Shown here one piece after another: positions 1 through 11,230 of a stretch of 64,000 nucleotides of DNA. The stretch comes from Carallia brachiata (lineage: Eukaryota > Streptophyta > Magnoliopsida > Malpighiales > Rhizophoraceae): the NCBI GenBank assembly GCA_021464245.1, contig JADCRB010000040.1:11706161-11770160 (forward strand), given 5' to 3'. Position 1 is the first letter of the stretch. Every line of letters begins with the position of its first letter. Below the pieces are notes generated by a model. The model worked only from the letters and a program-made list of their open reading frames with translations, ran no database searches and was not told the DNA's origin. The translations under genes were made by a program, and so were the position numbers.

Positions 1-2181
1 AAAAGACGATGGTGTGGCCAACCGGCCCCAAGTTGGAAATATATGGTATTAATAATGAGAGATCGGACGGTGTTGCAAATGGGCCGTGTGGTGAAGTTCA
101 AGCTTACTCAAGAGACAAAGGCCAAGGTTTCGCTGTTAGGTAAAGGCGTTAAAGACCCCACACACACGTGTACATAGTGGTCCATTTCCAGTAGGGGAAT
201 TTTTGTTCGTTTTGTTAAGGTCAACATCTCAATCATGGTGGCATTATTTTCGCTTGTTGGTTTGGACTGCCTCACCCCCACATTCATCTCCTCCACCACT
301 CGAAAATCTTTGTTATTCTATGATTTTTCTTTGAAGATAAGAGTTTGAATGAATGAGTGAGACAAGAGATTGACTGAATGAGTGAAAGATTAACTATTAC
401 AACGTATTTTTACACAATTAATTCATGTTTGAGAGATTTAGTTGAAATGCAAATTTTTTGTTCATGATTTAGTAATTGTTGATGGGCTATAACAGAACCA
501 CATCCAAGCCCACAATATTTGGTGGTGGGTCTTCATATCAAAAAAATTAAAATGAAAATATTAACGAGTGACCCATATCGATAAGTGACCCTAACATCTA
601 TTTAAAAGCATTATAATTAATATACTTACGATACACTCTTATACATGCAAAAATACAGTATAAAACAGAGATTTCACTTTGAAACCCCCCATGATTCTCT
701 GGTGTGCAAACTTTCCCTTTTCTGCTTTTCCCATTGGCCACTCCTTATCTGTTATTTTATTTCTTTTGCTATTTGAGTCGCAGGACGCAGAGCACGCATG
801 CGCCTGGACGTGATGAGTTATTGCAAGTGTTCCTTAGTATATCACTTGATTGATGCAGTATACAGTTTTGAATATCATTGGATATGTCATCTTTTATCAA
901 TTTATTTCTGCAAAAAGCCATAGGTGTTGCACCACCGCTACAAAGGGCCCACATATATACCAGAATATTAGCAAAGACAATATGTGATATTCATGAAAAA
1001 GAATGTTCCATATACAAATTAATAAGCCAAATGACAATGATCCGTCTATACAAAGCACGACTGAAAATAGTTCCAACTCATATTCTCCGTCGAAGAAAAT
1101 GCTGAAAGCATGTGAAACAAACAGAACCATACAGAGAAGTCCCTTTAGGTAAACTGCGTAGCTCACATGTAATTTGACTCGCCACGCAAACAGCCAACTA
1201 GCCAAATGTCCATATTCTGTCCCGCAAGCCATGGTCCCAACCATGTGGCTTCACAAACAAAAAAAAAAAAAAACACATACGCACACAATATCTGCGCTCT
1301 AACATGCTATCCATCAGTCAAGACACATTTCCAGCAAAAGGAATAAGAATTTATGACCGGCATTTTATGAAACTTGACAATAACACAGCGTCCTGAATTC
1401 CTTTAACTCGTAAACAAGATCCTAATGCCTCACTGGTAACCAGGTTCAGGAATAGGAGACTCCAAGTTCCAGCTCCCCCCCCATAAACGATCAAGGAAAC
1501 AAACAAAGCTTTGGTACGAGGAAGGGGGAGGAGAGGGGGAGAGAGTTGTGGAGTAAAAAAAAGGGGGAAATATAGAGAAACAAAAAGAAAAAAAAATGTG
1601 GCTATTTTCTATTTCTGAACCTCATTTCCCACTTAACCAGGAAGGTTCAATTTGCTACATAAACGAATTCATTCAGGTAGATTCCTCAAGTTTCCCTAAC
1701 TAGGGATGAATCCGTACTGACTTCTTCCCAAACTCCGTATACTAATACAAATGATGTTAGCTTTGTGAACTGGACTGGACTCAAACAGTTGAATGGGTAA
1801 CCGTGGCGTATTTTCAGTGCATGCCGGAGAGTTTATCATAAGTCCTCCATAAATTGTTATGGGCTGTACGCTTGTTATTACTCACTCTTCACGTCCGAAA
1901 CAGATTTCTAGAATGCAAGCTTCAATTCTTGTCTTTGAGGCTTGGAGCAAAGGAACTGTTGCCAGAAACACGAATGCATCTTTAAGCTAACACAAATATA
2001 TCCATTTTTTGAGGCCTCCCCATGAGATAATTGAGGTGAATAATTGACTGAGAAAGTTCCACTGGCCATCTACCTTGAACTAACAAACAATTGCTCAGTG
2101 CCTAAAGCTAGTCACTTTCACTACTGTGTCTATCTGCACAAACAGAACAAGAAAAAAATTAGAGAATCTTTACAGACAGTT
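1..2181. other. Intergenic, no gene seen
   Basis: About 2.2 kb with no supported gene. Short open frames on both strands lack family resemblance and splice logic. There is a poly(A) run near 1258-1273 and a purine-rich patch near 1520-1595. Part of the right end is probably the 3' UTR of the phosphatase gene that ends at 2182 on the minus strand, but I cannot place its polyadenylation site. Confidence 0.5.
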
Positions 2182-2194
2182 CTAAAGCATGCAC

Positions 2195-2228
<34 letters not shown>

Positions 2229-5200
2229 TCACACCTCCTGACGGTCTTTTCCCTTCCATGGCTTCTTTCTTCTCTTGACAGCTTAAGCAAAGGAAAGGAC
2301 CATCCCAGGGACGCATTTTTCTTGAATTAGTTGAACCAGCATGTATAGAAACACCTTCTTCAGGTTTTATTTCTACTTGACATACTGCACACATGAACAA
2401 CTTGAACAAGTTGCACAATGGATATTTCGTATCTAACCTGCAGTCCAAAAAGCGTGCCTTTGTGTTAGACGGCTCTGAATACGCATAGATGGAAAGCATA
2501 ACTAAAGAAACCAGATGGGAGAAGAATAAAGGCTTTCCGAAGCCGTTGTAATCATCCACTTGATATTTTGAAAAAGAGTTAGTTGAACTTGAAAATTCAC
2601 CCACGGAAATTGAATATTAAGTAAACAATTGCACACAGGGAGAGGCAAAAAGTTACCAGATCTGGTTCAAACCATAACTTATAGGCAATAAAGCTGATCG
2701 GCACAATACAAACCTTTTTGAAAGCATAGCCGATCCTTCCTCATACAACTCTTCCACCACATCTGGTTCAATATGGTCTTTATCATTTTGAAGATGACTC
2801 TGAGCATTTTTTGCGAAAGATTTTGAAAACTCCTTTGCTTCGCTTTTTTGGTGCTGGCAAAGGAGCAACTGGCTTCTCCTGTGGTAATATATCAACAACA
2901 ATGCAGGTTGTATCATCTCTAAGTCCCTTTGCCTGTATTGCTTCCTGCAAATGGAACAAAAAGAATAGGCCAGGGAGTCAGTTGAGAAAACAAATCTAAG
3001 AAATGCCAAAGTTGATAAGCACTGTCATAGTAGAGTAGCTATGACATCTAAAGTGGACAAGGATTGGAATCATAGCCTGCTGGTCACAGAAACTAAAATA
3101 GGAAGTCAATATATCAAATTGCTCTTACTAACATACTTTAACAATCTGTGCAGCTGCAGCTTCTGCTGGCATCCCCCGACAACATTCAAGAGCCACTTCA
3201 GCAGATAATGCATCCCAGACACCATCACTTGACAATATCAGCCTACCACCCGCAGAAGACAACTGCAAATTATAAACATTTAGAAGAAGGAAAAAGAGCA
3301 CCATGAGCTTATTCCACTTGAGAACATCATGACATCACTTGACAATTCCCTTTTTTTTATATGCATGAACTACTTTGACACCAACAATGTATTGATCTAA
3401 AACAAGTTACAAGAACGATTCAACACAGTATATCATGTCACATATTTATATAATAATATAGCAAAAAGAAAGGCACCTTCATCGTAACACCAACATAACT
3501 GTCTTAAAGTCTTAATCAATCTTCACTTCCCAAAGATTAATCAATGAAAAAGTTGAAGGACATTTATCAAACCATATATAAGACAATAGAATCCTAATCT
3601 ATATTAAATTTACTAGATAGGTTGTGAAGTCTAACATGCATGGAATTCACAAAACAGCGGCCGACCACAATAGGATGCATGCAAGGAAACAAGTCTGCTA
3701 ATATGTATTAGCATCATGTGTAGACAACACCTCTCAAGACAAACCTTAATTTGCTTCACATAAGGAACAGGAACAATGAATTCGCCAATGTCAACATCTC
3801 CAATAGATCGTGAAAGACACAAGCCACCAGGCCAACATCTCAAAGGACCAACCTTCAAAAAAGTTATCATGGAAATCAGAAATTTTCCTCAAATCTATAG
3901 AACATCACCAAAAATTGAATTCAACATAACTGTCATGCAGACAGATTGCTTTGCACCAGTTAAAAATTGTGTAAAAAGGTCATATATAATGCATAAAATA
4001 TTCCATAAAAAAATGTAACAATCAAAACTAGTAAAAGTTGTCTTCCAAAGCCCAATGATTGCTGACCTTAGTGGCATTCAACCAAATCATGTGCACCCTA
4101 TTTAATCGAGTTAATTGAGAAAGCAGAACAATTGTAAAAGACTGCACAAAAAAACTGGAAAAGAAAACACTGGTAGCTATAAGAAGATACCTCTGCACCA
4201 CCACCTGTATTTAGCCGTCCCACCTCACCCCCACTGGCAGTAATACGCTCCACCCTAACAAGATACAAAAAAATACAGACTTAGTAAGACGGTTAAAAGT
4301 TAAGTGGGTTACAAAGACACTGTATCCAACTTACTCCTCTCATTGCATTCAAGCCTGTGATCTGCTGATAAGTAATAGATATCGCCATCAGCAGATTCAA
4401 GAATGCAACTGGAATCACCAACAGATGCAACTGTTATAACCCATCCCTCTATTATCAAAAAGGTGACAGTTGTCCCAGATGTTTGCGCTATAAACATGAA
4501 AACAACAAAGTTACTGGTGCAATTATAGCGGTAACACTATCCTAAAAAGGGCTTTGCCACTACAGACATGCATATGTAAAATATAACCCAGACATGTTTA
4601 ATGAATCAACAAAACCCAATTAATAGCATATGACATACAAAACAATTGCAGACAGAAATGAACACTGCATCATTGAATGGCAAATTCCAAGATAACACAA
4701 GAATCAACAGTTATACTAAATTATGGGAATTCAGAGTGGCATATTCAGTCATACAAATTGATGGCTACAAAAGACAAGACACAGTAATTGCCTAAGGCCT
4801 ATATGCCACACGCTAAATGCCCATGCAAATGACGAATCTATATAACAATACCATTAAAGGTACTGTTTGGTTGATCCTCTGCCGTTCCATCAAATAACTG
4901 CGATGAAAAGCTTATTATATTCAAGAGACCCACAGATGAATCTGATTGGGAACATGAGCAATTCTTATGAATGTTGGTATTTAAACAAAAGAAGTTATGC
5001 AATGTGGCTTTCCTAAGAATTGCAAGACAAACAAAATGAAAAACATATGTATATATCCAAAATAATGATAAAACAAATCCTATACCCACAATGTGGAAAG
5101 CATTCATTGTGTTAGAATTCCATTATGCTACAACAATGGCCAGATTAAAGAAGACACTCTTCTTTTCTCCAAATTAACTGTACAACTATAGCTCAAAGAT

Positions 5201-5963
5201 TTGAAGTCTTTGCTCCAAGATTAACTGTGCATCCCAAAAATTTACCAAGAGGTCATCACAAAACATGCAATACTTTTTACCAAACAACATTACACATACC
5301 TTTTGCTTGAAAATCTTTGTCTGTTTTCACAAAGCCAGCAACCAAAGCCCTTGGCAGTGCAGCCAACCATTCATCCCTGTTGAGATCTGGGGGAATGGCT
5401 GCTATGACATTATTTAGGAGATTCTCTTTAGTGTATATAGCAGCTGCAGACCCATTGTGTCCATCAAATAGCTGCACACATGGTTTCGCATCAGTCAACC
5501 ACCGAAAGTAGCTACAAACTATACATTCATCCATAGACCAGCACAGGCGTCAAAATAGCATCTTTCTATTTCTTGATCAGTGCAGCAAAAATGCATTGTT
5601 ATATCCCATTTAAAGTTTTAACCGATACAGCATCAAGCATCAACGCGTGTGTCTTCACACTGACTAATTAGAGTAAAACAGCTAATATAGCCAGTAACTC
5701 ACATGAAAGTCCATAAAAATTACAATTCAAAGCTAAATTAAACACAAAAAAAGAAAGACAATTACCCCAAAAACAGAATAAGTGGTGATTCCATCACCGA
5801 CGACGCGTTGGCATTCAGTTTTGAGCAGCGTGAAGTCTTCCCCTTTCTTGCTCTGGCTGGCCTGTCCGTGCAAAATCTCAGGCTTCTCTACTTTCTCATT
5901 CACCAATTCTCGCTTTAGGAGAACTGAAAGCGTTACCGTCTGATGTTCTCTTGCAGCCATCAT
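2182..5963 (-). CDS. PP2C-family Ser/Thr phosphatase, frame broken twice
   Basis: Probable Mg/Mn-dependent protein phosphatase 2C, closest in memory to Arabidopsis At1g47380 (about 430 residues). Eight exons: 5963-5766, 5471-5300, 4487-4335, 4254-4191, 3852-3745, 3262-3137, 2944-2714, 2437-2182. The first ATG-ATG pair (5963) follows only a TTG in frame. PP2C motifs seen in order: KKGEDF, LFDGHNG (metal Asp, residues 67-73), SVGDSS (family usually has R at the last position), SADHR, SIGD, SSDGVWD and LRDDTTC. After the catalytic domain come the EPDVVEEL segment and a tail with CAVCQ and FLCLSCQ Cys pairs typical of this subclade. Two indels break the frame: exon 3 is one base short and exon 7 is out of phase by one (see findings). 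The last residues run into a GA microsatellite. Family assignment is secure; whether the gene is functional is not. Confidence 0.88.
2199..2226. repeat. (GA)n microsatellite inside last PP2C exon
   Basis: Fourteen GA units. On the minus strand this reads CT repeats and encodes an alternating Ser-Leu tail just before the TAG stop at 2182-2184, so repeat length changes would alter the C-terminus. Confidence 0.9.
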
Positions 5964-6670
5964 CTTTCCCAAAACCCCCTACAAAAATCCCAATTAAACT
6001 GCTCGAACCAAAGCTTCTCCCAAAAGAAGATTCAAGAAACCACCACTAATTCTTCCTATAACTGAGCCCTGAGTCCGTATTGCATATCATCCTGCGAGAA
6101 ATTACCCAAAAAAAAATCACACACAAATAAATACAAAAATTCCGCAATCCGCACTCAGCCTTGTTACCAAAAAAAATAATTAAATAAATAAAATGGTGAA
6201 ATAAAAGGAAATAAATTAACCGCAATATTCTTCAATCTTCGATTTATTACCATAAAAAGAACGCAACACAACAAAAAAAAAACAAAAACAAGAATCGAAA
6301 TCAATGTAGAGGAAATCTCGTCCGCGCAATCATCGTAACATCCAAAAAAAGATTTACAAAAAGAAAATCGACGGAAAACGAAAGAAAAAAATGCGCGAAA
6401 ATAGGAAGTAAATAAAAATACAGACAAACAAAGAGAGAGAGAGAGATTACAGTGGAGGATTTTAGGGGAGAAAAGAGATTACGCGCGAAGGAACGCGATT
6501 GGCTGTTGAGGCGATCGAGAAACGCGGATCCCGGCACGTCCTTCGACAATTCCATCGTAGGGATGTTGGAACCAACGCGGGAGGAAGAGAGAGAGAGAGA
6601 GAGAGAGAGTGTGTGTGAGCGAGAGAGAGATGGAGAGCGAGAGAGAGAGAGAACAAGAGAGTTGATTAGT
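5964..6670 (-). promoter_or_regulatory. PP2C 5' leader and promoter region
   Basis: DNA upstream of the PP2C start. Interrupted GA tracts at 6430-6446 and 6587-6655 read as CT-rich on the gene's strand, typical of plant 5' UTRs. A donor-like CACT|GTAATC near 6449 and acceptor-like AG sites near 5985-5995 would allow a roughly 450-bp 5' UTR intron. No TATA box is convincing. The leader and intron are inference. Confidence 0.4.
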
Positions 6671-6724
6671 TATATTAGCGAGTTCACAATGCAACGCGGA
6701 AGAGGCAACAAATGGAGCTGCCAT

Positions 6725-9700
6725 TTTTGTTTTGCCTTTTTTTTTTTTTTTTTTTTGAAATTTTTGGTGGCAAGTAACGGAATAAATCTGTAAAAGTGTT
6801 TAATTTAGTGAAAATTTGTTGAATTTAAAAAATAAAAGAATTTTTTTAGTTTAACAACAAAATGAAGTATGTTTTTAAATGATTGAATTTACAAAAATAA
6901 TAATAATGTGTTTTCGAATGTGAATAAATAAAATTTTAAATTTGTACTTAATATTTGAGTTAATATTTAATTATAAATTTGATAGTTTTTTATTTTGTTT
7001 CAAAATCAATCTTAAGTATACACCGTTTAATCGTCACTTTGTTATATGATTAAAAATATAATAAGTGTGTTATTTTTATTTTTTTTATTTTTTCATTAAT
7101 TTTTTATTAAATTCAAAAAAATAAGGTAAAATATTATTCTATGATATTTTTAATAATATTAAAAAATAGTTTGATGATATAACTATTTAACTATATATAT
7201 CTTAATAAATTTAATATTTAGATAACAAATTATACTAAATTAATAATAAATTTAACATTTAGTTGTCGCCTTTTTCGCCTGGCTGGTTCCGTTTCTTGTG
7301 TTTATTATTACAAAGCTGACGTGTGAAAAACGCCCAGTTCTGCCCGCCCGTTCGGCGCCCATTGTCCGTTTCCCTCTAGCACGGTCTTCTTCGTGTTTCT
7401 TGTGACCATCAATTTCTTCTCCGTTCTTGACCCGCCGTTGGATTAGATAGATTCGTTAAGAGAGGGCCCACTGAAAGTCAAGCAAGCAAGGTGGGCCCGA
7501 TGATAGTCGTTTGATTTGAAAGGATTAAGGTCAAAACCGATTTCGGGACTAGAAAAAGTCTATGGCCAGATGTTTTTGCCCAATGTGTGCCCAATACAAT
7601 TAAGATAAAAAAAAATTTAAAATTTTGTTTTAAAATAAAAATTAAAAATAATATTAAATATATCTAAAATTATATTAAATATATTTATAATTTAATTTTT
7701 TTCAAAAAAAGAAGAGTATGGCAGACGTCTATTATAAATTTTTTAATTAATTAATTTTAGTTGAGATTCAAATGAATCATTATAACATTAACACCCTGAT
7801 TGAATAGTATAATTTTAGATAAAAAAAATAAAAAATAGTACAGTAATAATATTGTTATAATTGATAAAAAGTAATTATTAAAAAGTTGTGAGAAAGAAAA
7901 TGAATAGTAATTTATGATAAAAAAATAAAAAGTAATTATTTGAATAGATAAAAAATAAATAAATAAATGAATAAAAAATAAAAATCTTTTTATTTTTCTT
8001 TTATTTTCATTTAAAAATTTCCAATCATAACATAATTGAATTATAATCTATTAATTTTACCCGTCTGTTATTGTTACAAATAAAAGCTTTGGTCTTCTAC
8101 TTGGAAGACCCGCGACATTTTCGGCGCCAGTCAAGTTACGCTTGATAATAATGTGTGGCAAATTCATTTAGAAATGTTTTTTCAGAAAAATATGGACCCA
8201 TGTGCATTTGGTTTTTGGGATACTTCAAACGAGGCACGTCCAGTCTAGGATGATTGGATCACAACTGTCAAGAAAATGGTGGCTGCCGGACAAGCCCCCA
8301 GGTGATAGCTTGAGATTGATACCCAAAAATTAAGCAAAACGCGTTTTTATTGACCAACTAGCCTAAATAGTAATTAATTCAAATCGATTGACCAAAAAAT
8401 TTGAATAATTAAAATTTAAATTTAATAAATCTCAGACATCTGTTTTCTTAAATTCATAAAAGTCAAAATTCGATGTACTTAAAATATTTGATGAAATCTT
8501 AATCCGAGATATGTGAAAATCGGATAATCTGAGATGCGATCCGATTCACTTTACATTCAATCTGACCCACCTGTTTGCCAGTCCTACAAATGTATAATAA
8601 AAAAACCACGTTCATCATTCATTGATGATAGATGACCCGGTGGGCAGGGCTGCAAGACCGTATATAAATGACCCAAAATCACACTCTTTTTCAGGAGGAC
8701 GAATATAACAATTTGCAGAAGATGGACCCTGCCGCGCCACCAAACTCTGTTAGAACAGAATGGAAATGTCCACCGGACATTCCATTGTGGTAGAATTTTA
8801 AGTGTATTTCCAGTTTATGTATATATATATATTTTTTAATTTTGTGATAAAATTTTTTATGGATTAGCAGCTCCCTAGGAACATTCTATTTGTTTGAATA
8901 GATTTCTCGCCTGGCTTAATTTTAATAGAGAATATATAAGTATAAAGTAATATGGATCATCATAAAATTGAATTTAATGAAAAACAAATAAATAAATTTT
9001 TAAATATTATTTAATAAATTATATATTTATGTATATCTCATTAAAATTAAGTTACGTTGTGTTGTCTTTTTTTAAATTACTAAAATGCTACATGGGTTGA
9101 CATCGGCAACTACCATCTTTCATCTTTCTTACACAAACCACATAACCGATAAATGCAACACAACAAACCTCCTTGTAATCAAATTCTCTCTAACCTCAAA
9201 TTGTTTTTGTTTTCTAGTCTTGTTTTCTTTTTCTTTTTATTCCTTCTATTTTTGGCCTGTGCCTCCCCTCTTTAATTTTTATCCCCAGTGATTGCTGTTG
9301 ACAAGCATGTTCCATTTACTTGTCTCCGGCTCTCTGCAGGAATGCGAGCTAGACAAAAAAGATACAGCCGGGCAAGTGTTGCTATACATGAAGGACTACA
9401 AACTTAGTTCTTATCCACAGACCACAGCTCACCTCATCAACTAGTAGTGGCACTGTGGCATCTTTGCCAAAATACATGTAGAATACTACTACTTTGTGAG
9501 TCATATTAGCTCCGTATATTCCATTTATCTACCATTTTGGTCGCTTTTGACCACAAAAAATTAAATGAGGGAGAAGAATGGAACCCGAAGAAGAAAAAAC
9601 AAATCAATCTTAAACACTGATACGCTTAATTGGTCTTTATTGGACTCCAACCTCTAATCCTACATTAGCCAGAATCTACAAAAGAAGTGTCAATTAATAC

Positions 9701-10689
9701 CCTGAATTGACATTAAAGGCTTCTCTATGGTCAAAGAAATTATTTTCCTTTGGCAAGTCATGTAGGCAGAGTCTGAGGTACATTGAACCAAACAGAAAGT
9801 GAAGCAAACAGTCCATCAAGATACTATCCTGATGGGTTTGGGATAGAAAAATCAACTCTCAGATTTTAGAAATTGAGAAACACTAATTGACAACATTTAT
9901 TGAGTTACATAAGGGGGAAGCACAATATATATAGATCAATTACATCTCCCTTATTGCCACAAATTAATGAAGCTGAAAGTAATAAAATTAGTTTACTTTG
10001 TTTATCATGTGCCCTAATAAATGTTGCTGCTGTTCTTTTTGTAAATAAAATTTTGTATCTACTAAATTACCAATTAACCTCAAATAATAAACTCCCAATA
10101 ACAGTTTTCATCATCTTCCATGTATCTTTTTAACTCAGGTGTCAAATCCTCCTTGCATCTTTGTAAATGCTAAACTCCCAATTAACTTCCTTCAAAATGT
10201 GAATGATCCCAATTTTAATCATTGGTGGTAACAAATACTAATTGTTGCATAATTGAAAATTATAGTTACAATAGCCTTAACCTTTCAATTGTTTATTGTA
10301 ACCAATTTGATTAATATATTCATGCATATATTAAAAAATTTTATAATATTAATAACATGAAATAACATTTCCGCCCTTTAAGAGGGCATCGTCTGCGCAC
10401 GATCTCAAGTGACTTTACAGTCTCGAGCTGGTACACCAATAATGTGATCATCTTCTCCGTTCTCATATGATCATAACTACCAAACCATTTTTCTTCTTGT
10501 TCTTTTATTTCCATCTTCGTGCAGAACCAAATGCGCAGGACTGAAATTGGAAAATGTTATGGCAACTTGATTTTGAGGAAGACACCAAAATTCTCATTAC
10601 TCTCACTTGTGCCTCAAACTCAAATTCCAAGCCGTCCATACTGTTCCTACTCATGGCTCACAGGCATTGCCTGCACAACTCCCACCAAG
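6725..10689. other. AT-rich intergenic region
   Basis: Nearly 4 kb between the PP2C promoter and a SINE. It contains a T15-class run at 6738-6755, long A/T-rich low-complexity DNA (6780-8050), an island near 7260-7560 with higher GC, and a TATA-like site near 8660 followed by a 23-codon frame (listed separately). No gene, RNA or intact transposon was recognised. Confidence 0.5.
8722..8793 (+). other. 23-codon open frame downstream of a TATA-like box
   Basis: ATG to TAG frame reading MDPAAPPNSVRTEWKCPPDI then three more residues. A TATATAAAT site lies at about 8660, some 60 bases upstream, with a CT-rich patch between. No family is recognised and an open frame this short is expected by chance; it could equally be a first exon or noise. 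Confidence 0.15.
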
Positions 10690-10703
10690 AGAGCAACTCA
10701 ATA

Positions 10704-10903
10704 CTAGTAAGTGCTGGTACGGATGACAGCGATTTGTCACCGTTTAATCAGAAATCTCGAGTTCGAGTTCTTGAGAATGCAGCCGTATTAAATACTTACT
10801 GGGAGACTTTTGTCACCCTTTGAGGTCCTGCTCGGGTCGGTTCAGATTAATCAGTTTATTAAGCTAGACACTGGACGGTCTCAGACCAAAAAAAAAAAAA
10901 AAA
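10704..10903 (+). mobile_element. SINE with 14-bp target site duplication
   Basis: A 200-bp insert ending in poly(A) (10888-10903) and flanked by the perfect direct repeat AGAGCAACTCAATA at 10690-10703 and 10904-10917. An internal pol III box-B-like CGAGTTCGAGTTCTTG lies near 10758. Poly(A) tail, long target duplication and size identify a tRNA-type SINE inserted on the plus strand; the perfect duplication suggests a fairly recent insertion. Confidence 0.8.
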
Positions 10904-11230
10904 AGAGCAACTCAATAAACTTTTTCCAACAATTTCTCAGACAATATAATCAATAATTCTCAGTTGTTTGTAACTTGATCAAATTGGTCAGAGAGCAAAC
11001 TCGCATTACACTTCTCCATCCCCTTATTTTTCCCCCCTGATATATTTCTGATTGCTGAATTTTTCCTTGAAAACAAAGTAGAATTTTGTTTGGCAGATAC
11101 AAGGGCAAACTTTTGGGGAAGTGATTCAAAATCATTTCTGAGACGGACATAAAAAACAACTAATCTAGTGAGCAAGAGCTGCACACCCCATAAGGCAACA
11201 AAACACCATCAAAAGCAGCATTTATTCCAC

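Noticed and set aside
2653..3009. Separate gene overlapping PP2C exon 7
   Set aside because: It is another frame of the same exon; only its right part (EPDVVEEL) is PP2C protein, which reveals the frameshift instead.
4838..4920. Additional PP2C exon reading SQLFDGTAEDQ
   Set aside because: The resemblance to LFDGHNG is limited to four residues; exons 2 and 3 already join in phase without it.
6452..6793. Coding frames over the GA tracts near 6.6 kb
   Set aside because: The products are Arg-Glu or Ser-Leu repeats read from microsatellites in the PP2C leader.
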